Below are positions 52,684 to 63,806 of a DNA stretch of 64,000 nucleotides, piece after piece. Made by a program: the position numbers and the translations under genes. The notes under the pieces were generated by a model. That model worked only from the letters and a program-made list of their open reading frames with translations. It was not told the DNA's origin and ran no database searches. How positions within the stretch are numbered: the stretch's first letter is position 1; each line of letters opens with the position of its first letter. This stretch comes from Knufia peltigerae (taxonomy: Eukaryota; Ascomycota; Eurotiomycetes; Chaetothyriales; Trichomeriaceae). The DNA lies in the NCBI GenBank assembly GCA_030247855.1, contig JAPDRN010000031.1, positions 186,001 through 250,000 of the forward strand, read 5' to 3'.

Positions 52684-53880
52684 ATGTCGCGCTCGCTGCA
52701 TCAGCGTCTACAGGCGCTTGCAGACTCGTACAAAGACACTTTGAATCTCATACAACAACTCCGAACCTTTTCTGCTGCGTCATGCCCTGATGCTAACCCA
52801 GACGAACGGAGAGTCGACCTTGCAAGCGAAATCCACGACGGTTTGAAAGAGCAGGAGGACACGCTGGAGATACTGAGACAAGAACTAGACGATGACTCAA
52901 TACCCATACAACGACGAGCTTCGCTTGCAGGCGGGGACCGGGAAAACGAGCGTGAGCGAAACGCAGACTTGTTGGCTCGACTGACAGAAGATCTGAAAAG
53001 CGCGCGTGGCCACTTCCGGAGGGCGCAGCTTGTGGCGAAACGAACGGCCGACACTGAGAAGAGAAAGGAGCGGGAACAATTATTTGCAGACCGGAAGGGT
53101 GACGGCAGCCATGCACGATTTCGGCCTACACACGATAAGTTGACGCAGGATGAGCTGGCCGAACGGGCCTCCGAAGACGTGACCATGGCATTGCGACGGG
53201 TGCACGCGCAGATGGAGGCAGAAGTGTCGCGCGGTCAATTCGCCCAACAGACCCTCGACGAGAGTCAAGAGGCGCTGAAGAGTCTGAACGAGAGCTACAG
53301 TGGGACGACGGACCTGCTGAAGGCCTCGAGGGGGTTCGTGAGCCAACTGGTGCGCAGCAACAAGTCGGACACGTGGTTCTTGAAGAGCTCGTTCTACATC
53401 CTGGCGGTGACGATAGTCTGGCTGATCTTCAGACGGCTTCTGTACGGACCTTTGATACTCTTTGTTTGGTGGCCGCTCCGCGCGATGTGGTGGTTCACCC
53501 TGACGAGCTTGGGGGCGATTGGCCTCGGGAAGCCCGAGTTGGCCTCGGAGCCTATGCCGAAACCGACCATGTCGATATCCATGCCTGGGGTGAACGCGAG
53601 AGGAATGCCCACGCACAGTTCGGGCATTCATTTCAAGAGTATCAGTTTGGCCCCGAAAGGCGCGGGATGGCATCGACAGCCGGCGCAGGCCGAACCTTCC
53701 CAGGTCATCGAGGAGAGCATGGTGGAGAAGATAGGGCGTTTGACGGAAGAAGGTAAAAGCCTTGAGGATCTCACGGATGAGGAACGCGAAGCACAGTCAG
53801 AAGAGCAGCCGCGGAATACAAAGAAAAGGATGATGGAAGTGGAGATTGAAACTCCTGTGGCTTCAAAAGACGAACTGTAG
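52684..53880 (+). CDS. SEC20: ER Q-SNARE Sec20
   Basis: This 398-aa intronless protein is the Sec20-type SNARE that receives Golgi-to-ER COPI vesicles with Tip20, Dsl1, Ufe1 and Use1. The cytosolic part has an N-terminal helical region and a SNARE-like heptad stretch (DVTMALRRVHAQMEAEVSRG ... LDESQEALKSLNESYS). A hydrophobic anchor follows (FLKSSFYILAVTIVWLIF and LILFVWWPLRAMWWF). The long luminal tail (about 120 residues) ends in KDEL, an ER-retrieval signal, as expected for Sec20, whose yeast form ends HDEL. Identification is strong. Confidence 0.92.
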   Translation: MSRSLHQRLQALADSYKDTLNLIQQLRTFSAASCPDANPDERRVDLASEIHDGLKEQEDTLEILRQELDDDSIPIQRRASLAGGDRENERERNADLLARLTEDLKSARGHFRRAQLVAKRTADTEKRKEREQLFADRKGDGSHARFRPTHDKLTQDELAERASEDVTMALRRVHAQMEAEVSRGQFAQQTLDESQEALKSLNESYSGTTDLLKASRGFVSQLVRSNKSDTWFLKSSFYILAVTIVWLIFRRLLYGPLILFVWWPLRAMWWFTLTSLGAIGLGKPELASEPMPKPTMSISMPGVNARGMPTHSSGIHFKSISLAPKGAGWHRQPAQAEPSQVIEESMVEKIGRLTEEGKSLEDLTDEEREAQSEEQPRNTKKRMMEVEIETPVASKDEL

Positions 53881-54265
53881 GATGAGTTGGTTGTTGTCCA
53901 CATTTTGAATAATGAATACCATTCTCCGCTGGAAAAGACTGTTCTAGTAGTAACAGAAAGATGACTGCTCCTTACAACGCTCCTGAAATGTGGCAGCCTT
54001 GTACAGAGTTCTCGTAGCCTTGTCCCTGCACGTGGCGACCGCGCCAAGCCCATTAACGCGACTTTTGAGTCGAGCGCGTCTTGGATGTTTCCTCATGCAT
54101 TCAATTGATCGCATGTCTCAGGCGGGCCAAAACGAACCAGCATACCAAATTCGATCTTTCCTCAAGTCTGTCAACGTCTTGTACATACACATAGGAATCG
54201 AACCGACTCCATCAAGATAAGGACAGCGGCATTGCATCGATTCCAGATTGTGTCGTCCTCCCACG
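53881..54265. other. Intergenic, SEC20 3' end and RFC2 promoter
   Basis: The 385 bp contain no gene. An ACGCG core (MluI-box-like) in AACGCGACTTTTGAGTCG near 54056 could suit cell-cycle expression of the RFC gene; this is tentative. Confidence 0.4.
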
Positions 54266-55737
54266 ATGGCCAACTTCTTCGACAATAAAGCCCGTGCACA
54301 AGCGGCGGCATCGGGCTCAAGTTCGAAACCAAAAGCCAACGATGGCTCCGCCGCCGCCGCTCCTCGAATGGCACCGTGGGTGGAAAAGTACCGACCAAAG
54401 TCGTTAGAGGACGTCCGATCACAAGACCACGTCGTCCAGACACTGAACCGAATGGTCCACGCCTCGAATCTACCGCACCTTCTACTCTACGGGCCTCCCG
54501 GGACGGGCAAAACGTCGACGATCCTGGCCCTCTGTCGAGAGCTGTTCGGGCCCGAGTTGTTTCATTCGCGGGTACTCGAGTTGAACGCCAGTGACGAGCG
54601 AGGATTGTCCGTGATCAGAGAACGAGTCAAACAATTCGCCGCCCTGCATCTCGTCAGTGCCCCTGCTTCGAAGGAGTATCGAGATCGGTACCCGTGTCCG
54701 CCGTTCAAGGTGATTATTCTTGACGAGGCCGATTCCTTGACACAAGATGCTCAGGTGAGTTCTGACCTTTTACTTCGTGCCATATGCAATGTCGCTAGAC
54801 TTGGGCAGCTAATGTATCGGAATAGGGCGCTTTGAGACGAGTAATGGAGATCCATAGCAAAATCACCCGATTTTGTCTTTGTTGTAACTACGTCTCGTAA
54901 GTGTGCCGTACTCATACCCTTCGCCCCCTGCATACCCGTTTTCTTTGTTGTCCATCTCGAAACATAACTGCCCGTTGACGATCTACCGAAAGCTAACATA
55001 TTTTTTTGTCAAGCCGAATAATTGACCCAATTGCATCTCGATGCTCCAAATTCCGTTTCAAAGCGTTGGAGGGTGACCAAGCATCGTCACGGATTCAACA
55101 GATCCTAGCTACGGAAAACGTCAAATACGACGACGGCGTGATCGAACGGGCTTTGAAAGTATCGGACGGCGATCTCAGAAGGGCCATCAATTTGCTTCAG
55201 AGCGCCGCTCGATTAGTCGGAGCGACGCCCACACCAAATCAAACATCCACAAACGGTCAAAGTGGAACAGCCTCCTCGGCCAACAAAAAGACATCAAAGA
55301 CCATCCCGGACGATTCGGACGAGGAAATGGGCGGAGTTGATGACAATGATGATGTTGCTGTCGGAGACGGCGCCGCTGCCGCCCCTTTGACAGAAGAGTC
55401 CAAGAGTATCAAAGTCTCCGACATTGACGAGATCGCAGGAACGTTCCCGCCCGACCTGACGGACAGACTGGTCGAGGTCCTGCAAAAGGGCAACACTCGG
55501 AACTACGACGCCATCGCGGCCGAGATCACCGACATCGCCGCGTCGGGGTACGCGGCGAACGAGGTGTTGGCGAGTCTACACTCCAAACTCGTGTTCGATG
55601 ACCTAATCGACTCGAGGAAGAGGTACAAGCTCACGCAGACGTTTTCGGAATTCGACAAGAGGTTGGTCGACGGGGTGGATGAGCATCTCGCGCTGCTCGA
55701 TCTGTCGTGTCAATTGGCCGGTGTTTTGGCCGCGTGA
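54266..55737 (+). CDS. RFC2: Replication factor C subunit Rfc2 (human RFC4 orthologue)
   Basis: The CDS is join(54266..54754, 54826..54896, 55014..55737), 427 aa, introns 71 and 117 nt. It is a clamp-loader AAA+ subunit that helps load PCNA. Visible motifs: APWVEKYRPKSLEDV, Walker A GPPGTGKTST (residues 76-85), LELNASDERG, Walker B IILDEADS, the sensor region ALRRVMEIHSKITRFCLCCNYVS, and the RFC box SRIIDPIASRCSKFRFK. Splicing places GALRRVME directly after DEADSLTQDAQ. Residues about 256-318 form an acidic, Ala/Thr-rich insertion between the AAA+ lid and the C-terminal collar domain, which makes the protein some 70 residues longer than yeast Rfc2. Confidence 0.94.
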
Positions 55738-56383
55738 GAGACGAGTGAGCCTGTTCGAGTCAAGATCAGGCTGGGCCTCGACCCGGGTACTCCAAGAGAG
55801 AGCACCAGTAAATGTCACAGACACGGACGAGAACAAAAGGGGTGTGGTTTGGGTGGGTCGTAGAGAGGAAGTACTCAAGCATCAGCGATTGGCGTTGTTG
55901 GGGGGGGGGGCCATTCGAACAACAGGGTATCTAGATTCTTTGATACGAATGAACGGTTCTTGAAAAATTCTCTTTTCAAGAGCCTCAGTCCGGATCCCGA
56001 TCATGACACACACGTCAACCTGCTGGGTCTTTATGTCAAGGAACCAAACTCACGTGGTTCTCGGAAGATATATCGTTTTGAAGGCAACCTCTGAAAAAAA
56101 AGATGGAACGTGAAAAGTGAACTGTCAATAAATGTACAAACAAAATACGAGCTAAATACCCCGTACTACGGAAGAATCGAGGAATCTGAAAGTCCTTGGG
56201 AAAATACTGACTGCATTCGAGTACAAAGTTTGCACAATTTACTTCTGTGAGCACATACACACATGTACACGCACCGCACCAAGCACACGTCCGTAGCCCC
56301 TCCCCAGTGTGGTCTCTGCCGATGAAGATATGTTCTGGGATAGGATGTGTGGGAGTCGTGCTTGTTTGGCCACGTTACTGTAC
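55738..56383. other. Convergent intergenic region
   Basis: No gene is seen between the RFC2 and permease stops. A run of 11 G lies at 55900-55910. Confidence 0.5.
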
Positions 56384-58284
56384 CTACACCTCCACGGCCT
56401 TGTCGGGGCCCTTGGTGCTCGAAGCGGCGAGCATGTCCGACTCGGAGCCGGCAGCACCGCCATCCTCCTTGCCCTCGAGGACGTTCCCTTCCCGGCCCAA
56501 CATCTGGTGGGCGATGTTGACCTTGGGGCCCGTGAACCACTTGTGGGCGTCGACGACCCACCAGACCAGGGCCAAGAGCATGGGGCCACCCCAGACCAGA
56601 CAGGTCCAGTTCATGCCCGAGGCGTCGAGGTCGGAACCCGTCAGGCTGGGCAGACACAGGATCGGGATCATGAGGGCGGTGAAGCAGGTTGACAACACAC
56701 CGATCGGGTAAGAGTACTTGCCCAGGTGCCAGGGCCCCCGGCGGAATCGGTTGCCGACGAAAAAGGTCCGGATGGTGATGGGGATGGTGAAGGCGACAAA
56801 GGCACCGATGGCACCGACGCTGAAGATGGCCCCGATGGAGGCCGTGCCGCCGAACAGGAGCAAGGTGCAACAGATGCCGATGGCGCAGTTGAACCACACC
56901 GCGTTCACGGGCGTCTTGGTGTAAGGGTTGACTTGCTTCCACCAGCGAGAGCCGGGGAAGCAGCCGTCTCGGGCGTAGGCGAAGGTGACACGAGACGCGG
57001 CGATCATGCACCCCTGGCCCATGGAGAAGCCGCAGACGATGGTCAGGGCGAGCATGGCCATGGCCGTCTTTTGGGGTAGGATCTCGATCAGGTAAGACGC
57101 CCAGGGTTGACCCAGGTCCGAGCCCAGGACGGCGTCAATGTCGATGACGGTGTAGGCGACGACGAGTTGGAGGAACCAGCCCATCAGCCCGCCAAAGGCC
57201 GAGGTCATGACGATAGCGCGAGGGCTGGCGATGTTGGCGTTGCTGCACTCCTCGGCCAGGTGGAATGGCGCATCGTAGCCGGACATGGTCCAGATGACGG
57301 CGATGAAGGACATGAGGATCGCGACGCCGTTGGGGAAGTCGGTGCCCACGTGGAAGTTGCCCCAGACCGTGCTGCTCTTGGTGAAGCGAGGGAGACCCTG
57401 GTCCGGTCGAGTCGTGGCTGCGGGGATGGTGATGATGACAATAATCAGGGCGATGATGTTGAACGTGCTCCCGTACGAGTTGAACGTGGCGATCCACCGC
57501 GTCGGCATGGACGAAATCATGGCGTGGATGATCATGAGGAGCGTCGAAAGAAGAAAAACTTGATAGTTGGACGGCACGTAGGACGGGTCGTTGATGGATC
57601 CGGCCGCGAGGATCATGGACGCGAGTGCGTAGTCGACTGACGGCGCGCCCGTGACTTGGGCGAGCCAGTTCGACCAGCCTGTTATCCAGGATGCTAAAGG
57701 ACCGTAGCCCGATGGTGCGAGCACTGCTGAGGCATAGTATAATCCACCAGATGTCGGCATGGACGAACATAGTTCGGCTATTTCGGAAAAACGTGAATGA
57801 GTGGTGAAGAATGTTCTAGGGAAATGTGTACTTACCCATGCCCATGGCGATACATTGAATGAACCCCATTGCGATCAACCATCCCCAAACCATACCGGGT
57901 GTACCTGCGTAACCCATGCCATAAGACAAAGTCGATGCGAAGGAAGGGAGTAGTCCAAGCACGGCGAAGGATACACAAAAGGACGTCCAGAGAGAGAATT
58001 CACGTTTGAACTCGGGTCTATCATTTTGATTTGGACCAGTCAGTACACAACATATTACTCCATATACGTGGTCTTGGTAAAGGGTAGAGAGGATGGGAGA
58101 GCGAGAGACAGGGAAAGAGGGATTCTCACTTGTAACCCAGAGCAGCGAGGACTTCTTCATCGGCAGTCAATTCCCTGTCGTAGATGGGTATTTCACCAGC
58201 GGAGAGGACAGAGGTCACTGGTTCTTCGGCGACGGATTTGCGATGCATGCCAGATGCGGTGCTGGGATTGCGCTCTGCGCTCAT
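56384..58284 (-). CDS. APC-superfamily amino acid/choline/GABA-type permease
   Basis: The CDS is complement(56384..57777, 57836..58017, 58130..58284), 576 aa, introns 58 and 112 nt. Exon 1 gives a hydrophilic N-terminus ending LTADEEVLAALGYK; splicing continues PEFKREFSLWTSFCVSFAVLG, then MGMAELCSSMPTSGGLYYA, the usual start of this fungal permease group. About 12 membrane segments follow. GYDAPFHLAEECSNANI and SPRAIVMTS are group marks shared with fungal GABA, choline and amino-acid permeases. The C-tail is hydrophilic and acidic. It acts at the plasma membrane; the substrate is not assignable by eye. Confidence 0.92.
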
Positions 58285-59894
58285 GATGACGGCGGCGGCG
58301 GGGGCGGTTTGTTGTTTGGTGGCACTGATATTGGTGTTTGGGGGTTGTTATGTATATGCATGGACTGAGGGTCGATCGGCTGGATCACCACCGTATACGA
58401 GGGTCTGTATCGATGGAATGGAGAGGAGGCTGGTTATGGAAAGAATCACTGGTAGGACGACGAGTGTATGAGAGTACGAGTGCTCGTCCACCAAGTTTTC
58501 AAGTTGGATGTAAGGGAGTATGTAGTATATATATCAAAGTCTCGGAGATAATAAAGAAAATACAGAGTAGGCGAGAGGTTGATGATATGCTGTACGGATA
58601 CAAGAGTAAGCAAGGGAGCTTTGAACACAACCGTCATCTAGACCCTTATAGTAAGTTCAATGATAGCAGGCCATGCGACAGCAAGTAATAGGCGACGCGA
58701 GAGAGAGAGAGGGAGGGAGATTGCCTCCCCGCCTCTCTGGTCGAGATAGACTAGAGCTCGATGAGGAAACTTGACGCTCTCTTTATCGGAGGCGAGCGAT
58801 GATGAAGGCGAGGAAAGTTGGTGAGTGGCTGAAGAAGCGAGAATGTCAAGAGATAAGAAGAATTGAGGAGTAAGATGGCCCTGGCTCACCGGCTGACTCG
58901 ATACGGGTGGCCTATACGAGTGCTTATAGGGTACTTTGACCCCCTAACGGTGCTCCCCCGGAATATTAGTTCCAGGTGGTCGACGGGAGTCAAGGAATAG
59001 GTGCCGTTGAGTACCCACTCCTCCCCCGGCGCCAACTGACGCTTATCTTTGGAGTCTATAATGATGCCTATCAAGTTACTCCTTCTGCTAAGATATTCCC
59101 GTAGTATCCGTATTTTGTACAAGCGTTCTTACCCCATAAACATGTGCCACGAGGTCAACCAGGGACCTCAGACTTCGATACTGTACACCTCATACATAAA
59201 CAGGAATACGTATGGCTTTATAATCTCCAGGTTATTGTCGTCTCGAGTCAGTATGAACAATGAATGCGAATTCTTTTTGCTCGACCGTCGAGCGATAGGG
59301 AAGCATTTGATTACACCCTCTTATTTGTCCTTATCATGTCAAAATCCCAGCTACGCCTTAAAGGTATCCTCTTTTGGTGGCAATGTTACCTGATCATATC
59401 GACTGTATATCACTCGTATCTATCCTTCGCCGATTTTACCGAGTACACAATGCACAATTGCATCCTGTGCTCATGCTGAGTGTCCGCCATGCATCGGGAA
59501 CACCAGTTAAATCACCTTGAACCGACAAGTAGCGGGAAGATCTCGGATCTGCACACGTCCTCCTCGCAGCTGAACCGGACTATCATCTCCCAGGTCGCCT
59601 GTTCTTTCCCGATAAAGCCAAACAACTCTATCCCAAATCAAGTACATCTATCCATCCGCCTCAATCTTCAACAGGAGTGTTGTTGCTTCTGCGACACACA
59701 AGAAACAAAAAGAAGAAAAAAAAGAGGCAATCTTGCAGGGGTATCATCATACGATCAGAATTAAAGTATCTATACATGGTACAAGGTCATAGGCGCGTAT
59801 ATCCATCCACTCCTCCCGCTGTACAATCTATACTCCAATGAGTAAGTGTAGCCAAAGACAGCCAGAAAAAAAGACACAAGCCAGTCGAGATCCT
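58285..59894. other. Intergenic, permease promoter
   Basis: This 1.6 kb has no supported gene. A GA-rich simple tract (GAGAGAGAGAGGGAGGGAGA) lies at about 58701-58720. Short frames near 59050-59760 lack family marks. Confidence 0.5.
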
Positions 59895-62003
59895 TTATTG
59901 CTCGCTGGCTTGACCGTCGCCGACAAGTGAATTCTCATTCACACCCAAGATTTTCCTACACGTCCCTCGAGCATCTTCCGGCATTGTCTTCCACAAGACC
60001 TGGCGAACTTCTTGCCCAACTTGTTCGACCGCATCGATTGCCCACAAAACATCGAGGTGCTCGTACTCCTCAATGACTTTGCTATGAACCACATTGACAT
60101 GAGGTTCACGTCCTCGCTCAAAGCGTCTCAGCAGTCTGCGCCCATCAACGAGGTCGTCACTGCCAGCGACCCACAGAGCGAACGGCGGCACATGGTCATC
60201 ATACCAGGCTGTTCGACCGCGGTCTGCTTCCTTTGACATGGCATCTTCTCGTCTCTCCTCTTCACTTTGGTCCTCGACATCCTCCTGCTGTCCGAGCTCT
60301 CGCGTCGCGAGAATGCACCTCTGCTTCGTGAAGCATTCCCGTCCGAGCCACCATCGCATGCTTTCTGCGCTGACATAGACGGGCGAAAATTGAAAGAGCC
60401 GGTCTCGAATTCCACGGTCCCATCGGGTATCGGACCAGTTGAAGAGGAATGAAAAAACAAGATAACCCATGAAACCGTAGATCCGCCCTGGCAATATTCG
60501 GTGCATGGTCATCATGAGTGGGATGAAACTGTGGATGCCGAAGAACATGCGGAACATCCTGGGAGAAATCACTCTCATGAACTTGAGATACATCTTGTCG
60601 ATTAGTGGCCCGGCATAGACAGCTGGAGCCAGCGCGCAAAATACGCTGATCTTGTCTCCAATGTCGGGTCGCTGCTCTTTCGCTAACGCCACAAACGTCT
60701 CTGTGGTCCCCTGGCTGTGACAGACGAGTCCTAGCTTCTCGAACCCGCTTTCTTCGAGCACCCTCGAGATGAGTGCAGGTAAGTCCATGACTCCCATCTG
60801 GCGAATGTTCCATGCCCACATCCGTGGATCCTTGTACTGGAGCAGACTGTGCTCAGGCTCGAAGCCGCATCGATTGTTCCCTAACCAAACATCGTAGCCG
60901 GATTTGCACAGTAAAAACGCTAAACTGTCGTCATCGTTGGCACAATACGCTCCAGCACTTTGCAAAAGACCATGGATGAGCAGGACGGGGTACCTCCTTT
61001 CTCCGTCCTTGAACTGTGTCTGGACGTGTTGGTGGAAGCTATTCTCCTCAGGGAAGATCTTTGGGGATTTAGGTCGGCGGTGACCGTCCGGGGAAGGTTT
61101 ATATTCGTTAGGGTCATAAAGGTGCCATAGAGTGAGGATGAACCCGTCTTCTGTCTGCACCCTAAACTCTTCTGCGTCGAGGCCGACTCGTCGAGCGTAG
61201 TATCTGATGTCGCAGACAAGTTTGTCCGGTCCGCCTTCAAGAGGAGCATATCTCTCTTTTTCCTGGTACAGCGAGTCTTCTCTTGGTCTATTCTCCGAAA
61301 TGCGCCTGCGCTTTCTGGCCACCCAATCTCGGTCTTGTTCCCTGCGTATGTCTGCCCTTCTCTTCTCTTCCTCAACAAAGGGCCGTTTGGCGTGGTGTTC
61401 TCGAAACGTCAGCCGCAGCCACAGACTTTTGAGCAGGCGCGGTATCGTCGTGAACAGCGCCCCTAACACCACGACGAGCAGGAACCCGGTCGACAAGAAG
61501 AAGGATGTGAATCGGAAGGTGAGACATTGTAGGTTGCGGAGAAACGTAGGAGGACCGTACAGAGGTAGAGGAGGAAACAACGGATGGGTATGGGACGGCG
61601 GAAGAGCCTCATCCAGACGACTCGTCTCGCTCTCGCGGTCGTCCCGCAGCAGCTCCTCCCTGTTGACATCGTTCTCCTCGACGTTTCGAACGTCGAACCG
61701 ACTCAACCCTCTGGGGCGTGGGACCTTGGGACGGTGAGGGCGACCTTCGGCCCTGGCTTTGAGGATGTTGATCTTGTGGGCCTCCTGCACCGGCACCGAG
61801 GGGAGTCTGTTGCCGTCGCTGGTCTCGATCACGGGGTCGAGCGGCGTGATGAAGTTGGCTTGAACCGCGACACCGCGCGCGCCCTCCTCATCATTGTCGC
61901 CGTGGTGGTGAGCATTGCAACCCGCTTCGAGGGACAACTTTTCGGCTTGGTGCTCGTATTCCACCGTCGCACGGGCGCGAGTCCTCAACTGGGTTTGCGA
62001 CAT
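59895..62003 (-). CDS. Membrane-anchored alpha/beta-hydrolase lipase (sterol ester/acylglycerol lipase, Tgl1/Yeh type)
   Basis: This 702-aa intronless protein belongs to the acid-lipase group of alpha/beta hydrolases. It has a long charged N-terminus, one hydrophobic anchor at about 168-195 (SFFLSTGFLLVVVLGALF), the lipase entry domain (EEFRVQTEDGFILTLWHL), the oxyanion HGLLQSAGAY, the nucleophile elbow CHSQGTTE (Ser430), the Asp in SDDLVDG and the His in EYEHLDVLWA. Yeast relatives Tgl1, Yeh1 and Yeh2 hydrolyse steryl esters on lipid droplets or the plasma membrane. The ATG at 62003 is the first in frame. Substrate preference is inferred from the family only. Confidence 0.9.
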   Translation of the reverse strand: MSQTQLRTRARATVEYEHQAEKLSLEAGCNAHHHGDNDEEGARGVAVQANFITPLDPVIETSDGNRLPSVPVQEAHKINILKARAEGRPHRPKVPRPRGLSRFDVRNVEENDVNREELLRDDRESETSRLDEALPPSHTHPLFPPLPLYGPPTFLRNLQCLTFRFTSFFLSTGFLLVVVLGALFTTIPRLLKSLWLRLTFREHHAKRPFVEEEKRRADIRREQDRDWVARKRRRISENRPREDSLYQEKERYAPLEGGPDKLVCDIRYYARRVGLDAEEFRVQTEDGFILTLWHLYDPNEYKPSPDGHRRPKSPKIFPEENSFHQHVQTQFKDGERRYPVLLIHGLLQSAGAYCANDDDSLAFLLCKSGYDVWLGNNRCGFEPEHSLLQYKDPRMWAWNIRQMGVMDLPALISRVLEESGFEKLGLVCHSQGTTETFVALAKEQRPDIGDKISVFCALAPAVYAGPLIDKMYLKFMRVISPRMFRMFFGIHSFIPLMMTMHRILPGRIYGFMGYLVFSFLFNWSDTRWDRGIRDRLFQFSPVYVSAESMRWWLGRECFTKQRCILATRELGQQEDVEDQSEEERREDAMSKEADRGRTAWYDDHVPPFALWVAGSDDLVDGRRLLRRFERGREPHVNVVHSKVIEEYEHLDVLWAIDAVEQVGQEVRQVLWKTMPEDARGTCRKILGVNENSLVGDGQASEQ

Positions 62004-63360
62004 ATGGACACAGTGTGGAGAGAGTCGGCGTAGTAAACATGCGGATGCTTGTTTTTGTCTTGTGTGTTTGCGGGACCGTTATTGTGGACTGTCGTTGATG
62101 TCATGGAGCTTCTAAGGGTTTTGTCTCGGTGCCGCAAAGGTGAAGACTCTTCCTGCGCACTTGAGTAGGAGGCATGTATACAGTAGATGGTATATTTCAC
62201 CCAAGGTACGGAGTAGGTAACCAGGGTATCACATCAGGTAGAAAGGAGAGGAAAGATACAGAGAATAGATACTGGAAAGTGGCCGTTGAGCGATGGTGGC
62301 GGCGGCAGTGCACATGTTACAGTAGATACAGTAGATACTGTATGTACTGTACCTAATACCAGGGGATCTTCATCGCATCATTCATTTGCGCAACTCACCA
62401 GAGTGGTTGAAAAATCTGGGTCATCTTGGGCAGGAGGTGGAACCGGTTGATCTCGTCCGCGCCAGATGATGAAACGATGATTGCGAGCTGGGAAAAAAAA
62501 GGACACATGCTCGCGAATCCTCTCTCGTTCGCTTGGGGGATGTTCAGGTTGTAAAATCAGGTCAACATCGACATCATAGCCGAGCTTGGAAGCCAATCAG
62601 CGTTGACTAGATCCAACTCCATAGTGATGTTTGACGCTAACCTACAATGGCAGGAGAACGATGTTTGGTCACATGACTGCTTTCGTGAATCATCTTTACT
62701 TCAATATGTTACAGAACTGCGAGCTCATACTGTACTCGTATATCATTACACCGTGACTAGCCCTGATGAAGGCGTCTCAATTCAACCATGTCGCTGTCAA
62801 AGAGACATATCCGGCCAATCGTCCGCACTCAGCTCAAAGAGCACGGAACTCAGCCATCTAAATCAATCTGTTCGTTCATCCATGAACCTGCGAAGTGGTC
62901 CGGGTTCTGCATCCTGTCGCCATACATTGCAAGATCCTCGCCTGTAACGCCGGGCATGAATGAGTTGCGACTTCGCGACCACGATTGATCAACGGGTGGT
63001 GGGGAAGCATCCCATTGAACCTGAGGCTGTAGATAACCGGCTCTTGTATAGATGGAGGAAGCCTCAACGTATCATCATGGCCATGAAAATGCTTACTGCA
63101 ACTATGGGATGGACAGAAAATTAGATCGCTCGACGCTGATCCGGCCCGATCAACTTACTGGCTGCTGTAGCAGTGGATGATATAGTTCAGATGAGTTCTG
63201 TTCGGCAACAGGTGGGATACTCGAAGAGAGGATGATGGCAGACTGTTGTAATCGTTCTCGACGTCTAGTGACACTATATTGGTAGTTGATCTGGGCGAAA
63301 TACCTTCCCACCTAGGACATCCATACTGCTTAGTGAGTACTAAGTGCATGGGGTTTTCCT
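62004..63360. other. Intergenic region with short tandem repeats
   Basis: No supported gene is seen. TACGGAGTA lies at 62207-62215. A small tandem ACAGTAGAT x2 followed by ACTGTATGTACTGT lies at 62319-62350. A 72-codon minus frame at 62378-62596 lacks an ATG and any family mark. Confidence 0.5.
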
Positions 63361-63678
63361 GGGGATATATGTTTAATCCAGTGAAATTCCTTCCAACAAA
63401 GTACGCCCTGATGGCCACTAATAAGACTCACCGCGTCGAAGTGCGACTTTGGTCTAATTGGTTTGGAGGTTGGGCTTATCCTTGGAAACCAGCTGCTTAG
63501 TGGATTAAACTGGGAGTCTTCGGCGGTTTCCATGACTACTGTAGTATCCCTATAACAGGGTATGAAGGGGTCATAGTCGGGATAAGTAATAGAAGAGCCG
63601 GGGGTTCGAGCGTCCAAACTTTTTGTCCCTCGAGATATTTTTTTGGTTTATTTTTCCGCTGTTGGTGAAGGTGGTGAA
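63361..63678 (+). repeat. Dispersed repeat, copy 2
   Basis: This is the same orientation and order of blocks as copy 1 at 20253-20612, with small indels; I estimate about three-quarters identity by eye. The three stems are exactly conserved: CTTATCC (63475) with GGATAAG (63580), GGAAAC (63484) with GTTTCC (63526), and ACTAC-T-GTAGT (63535-63545). The B-box-like segment is GGTTCGAGCGTCC, followed by a CAAACTTTTTGT end as in copy 1. Confidence 0.7.
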
Positions 63679-63806
63679 GAAGATGAAGCAGGATGGACAA
63701 GTATCGCGACTAGTTTCCTTCGCATCCACATTCACTCATCGACATTATCATATTGGCGGGCGGCGTTTAGAGAGAGCTTCCGCTTCATCCATTATAGGCG
63801 ATATTC

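Noticed and set aside
57107..57640. 177-aa plus-strand Asp/Gly-rich ORF opposite the APC permease
   Set aside because: Its composition is that of a reverse-frame shadow of the GC-rich permease exon.
62378..62596. 72-codon minus-strand ORF
   Set aside because: No ATG, no family mark and no splice support; may be chance.
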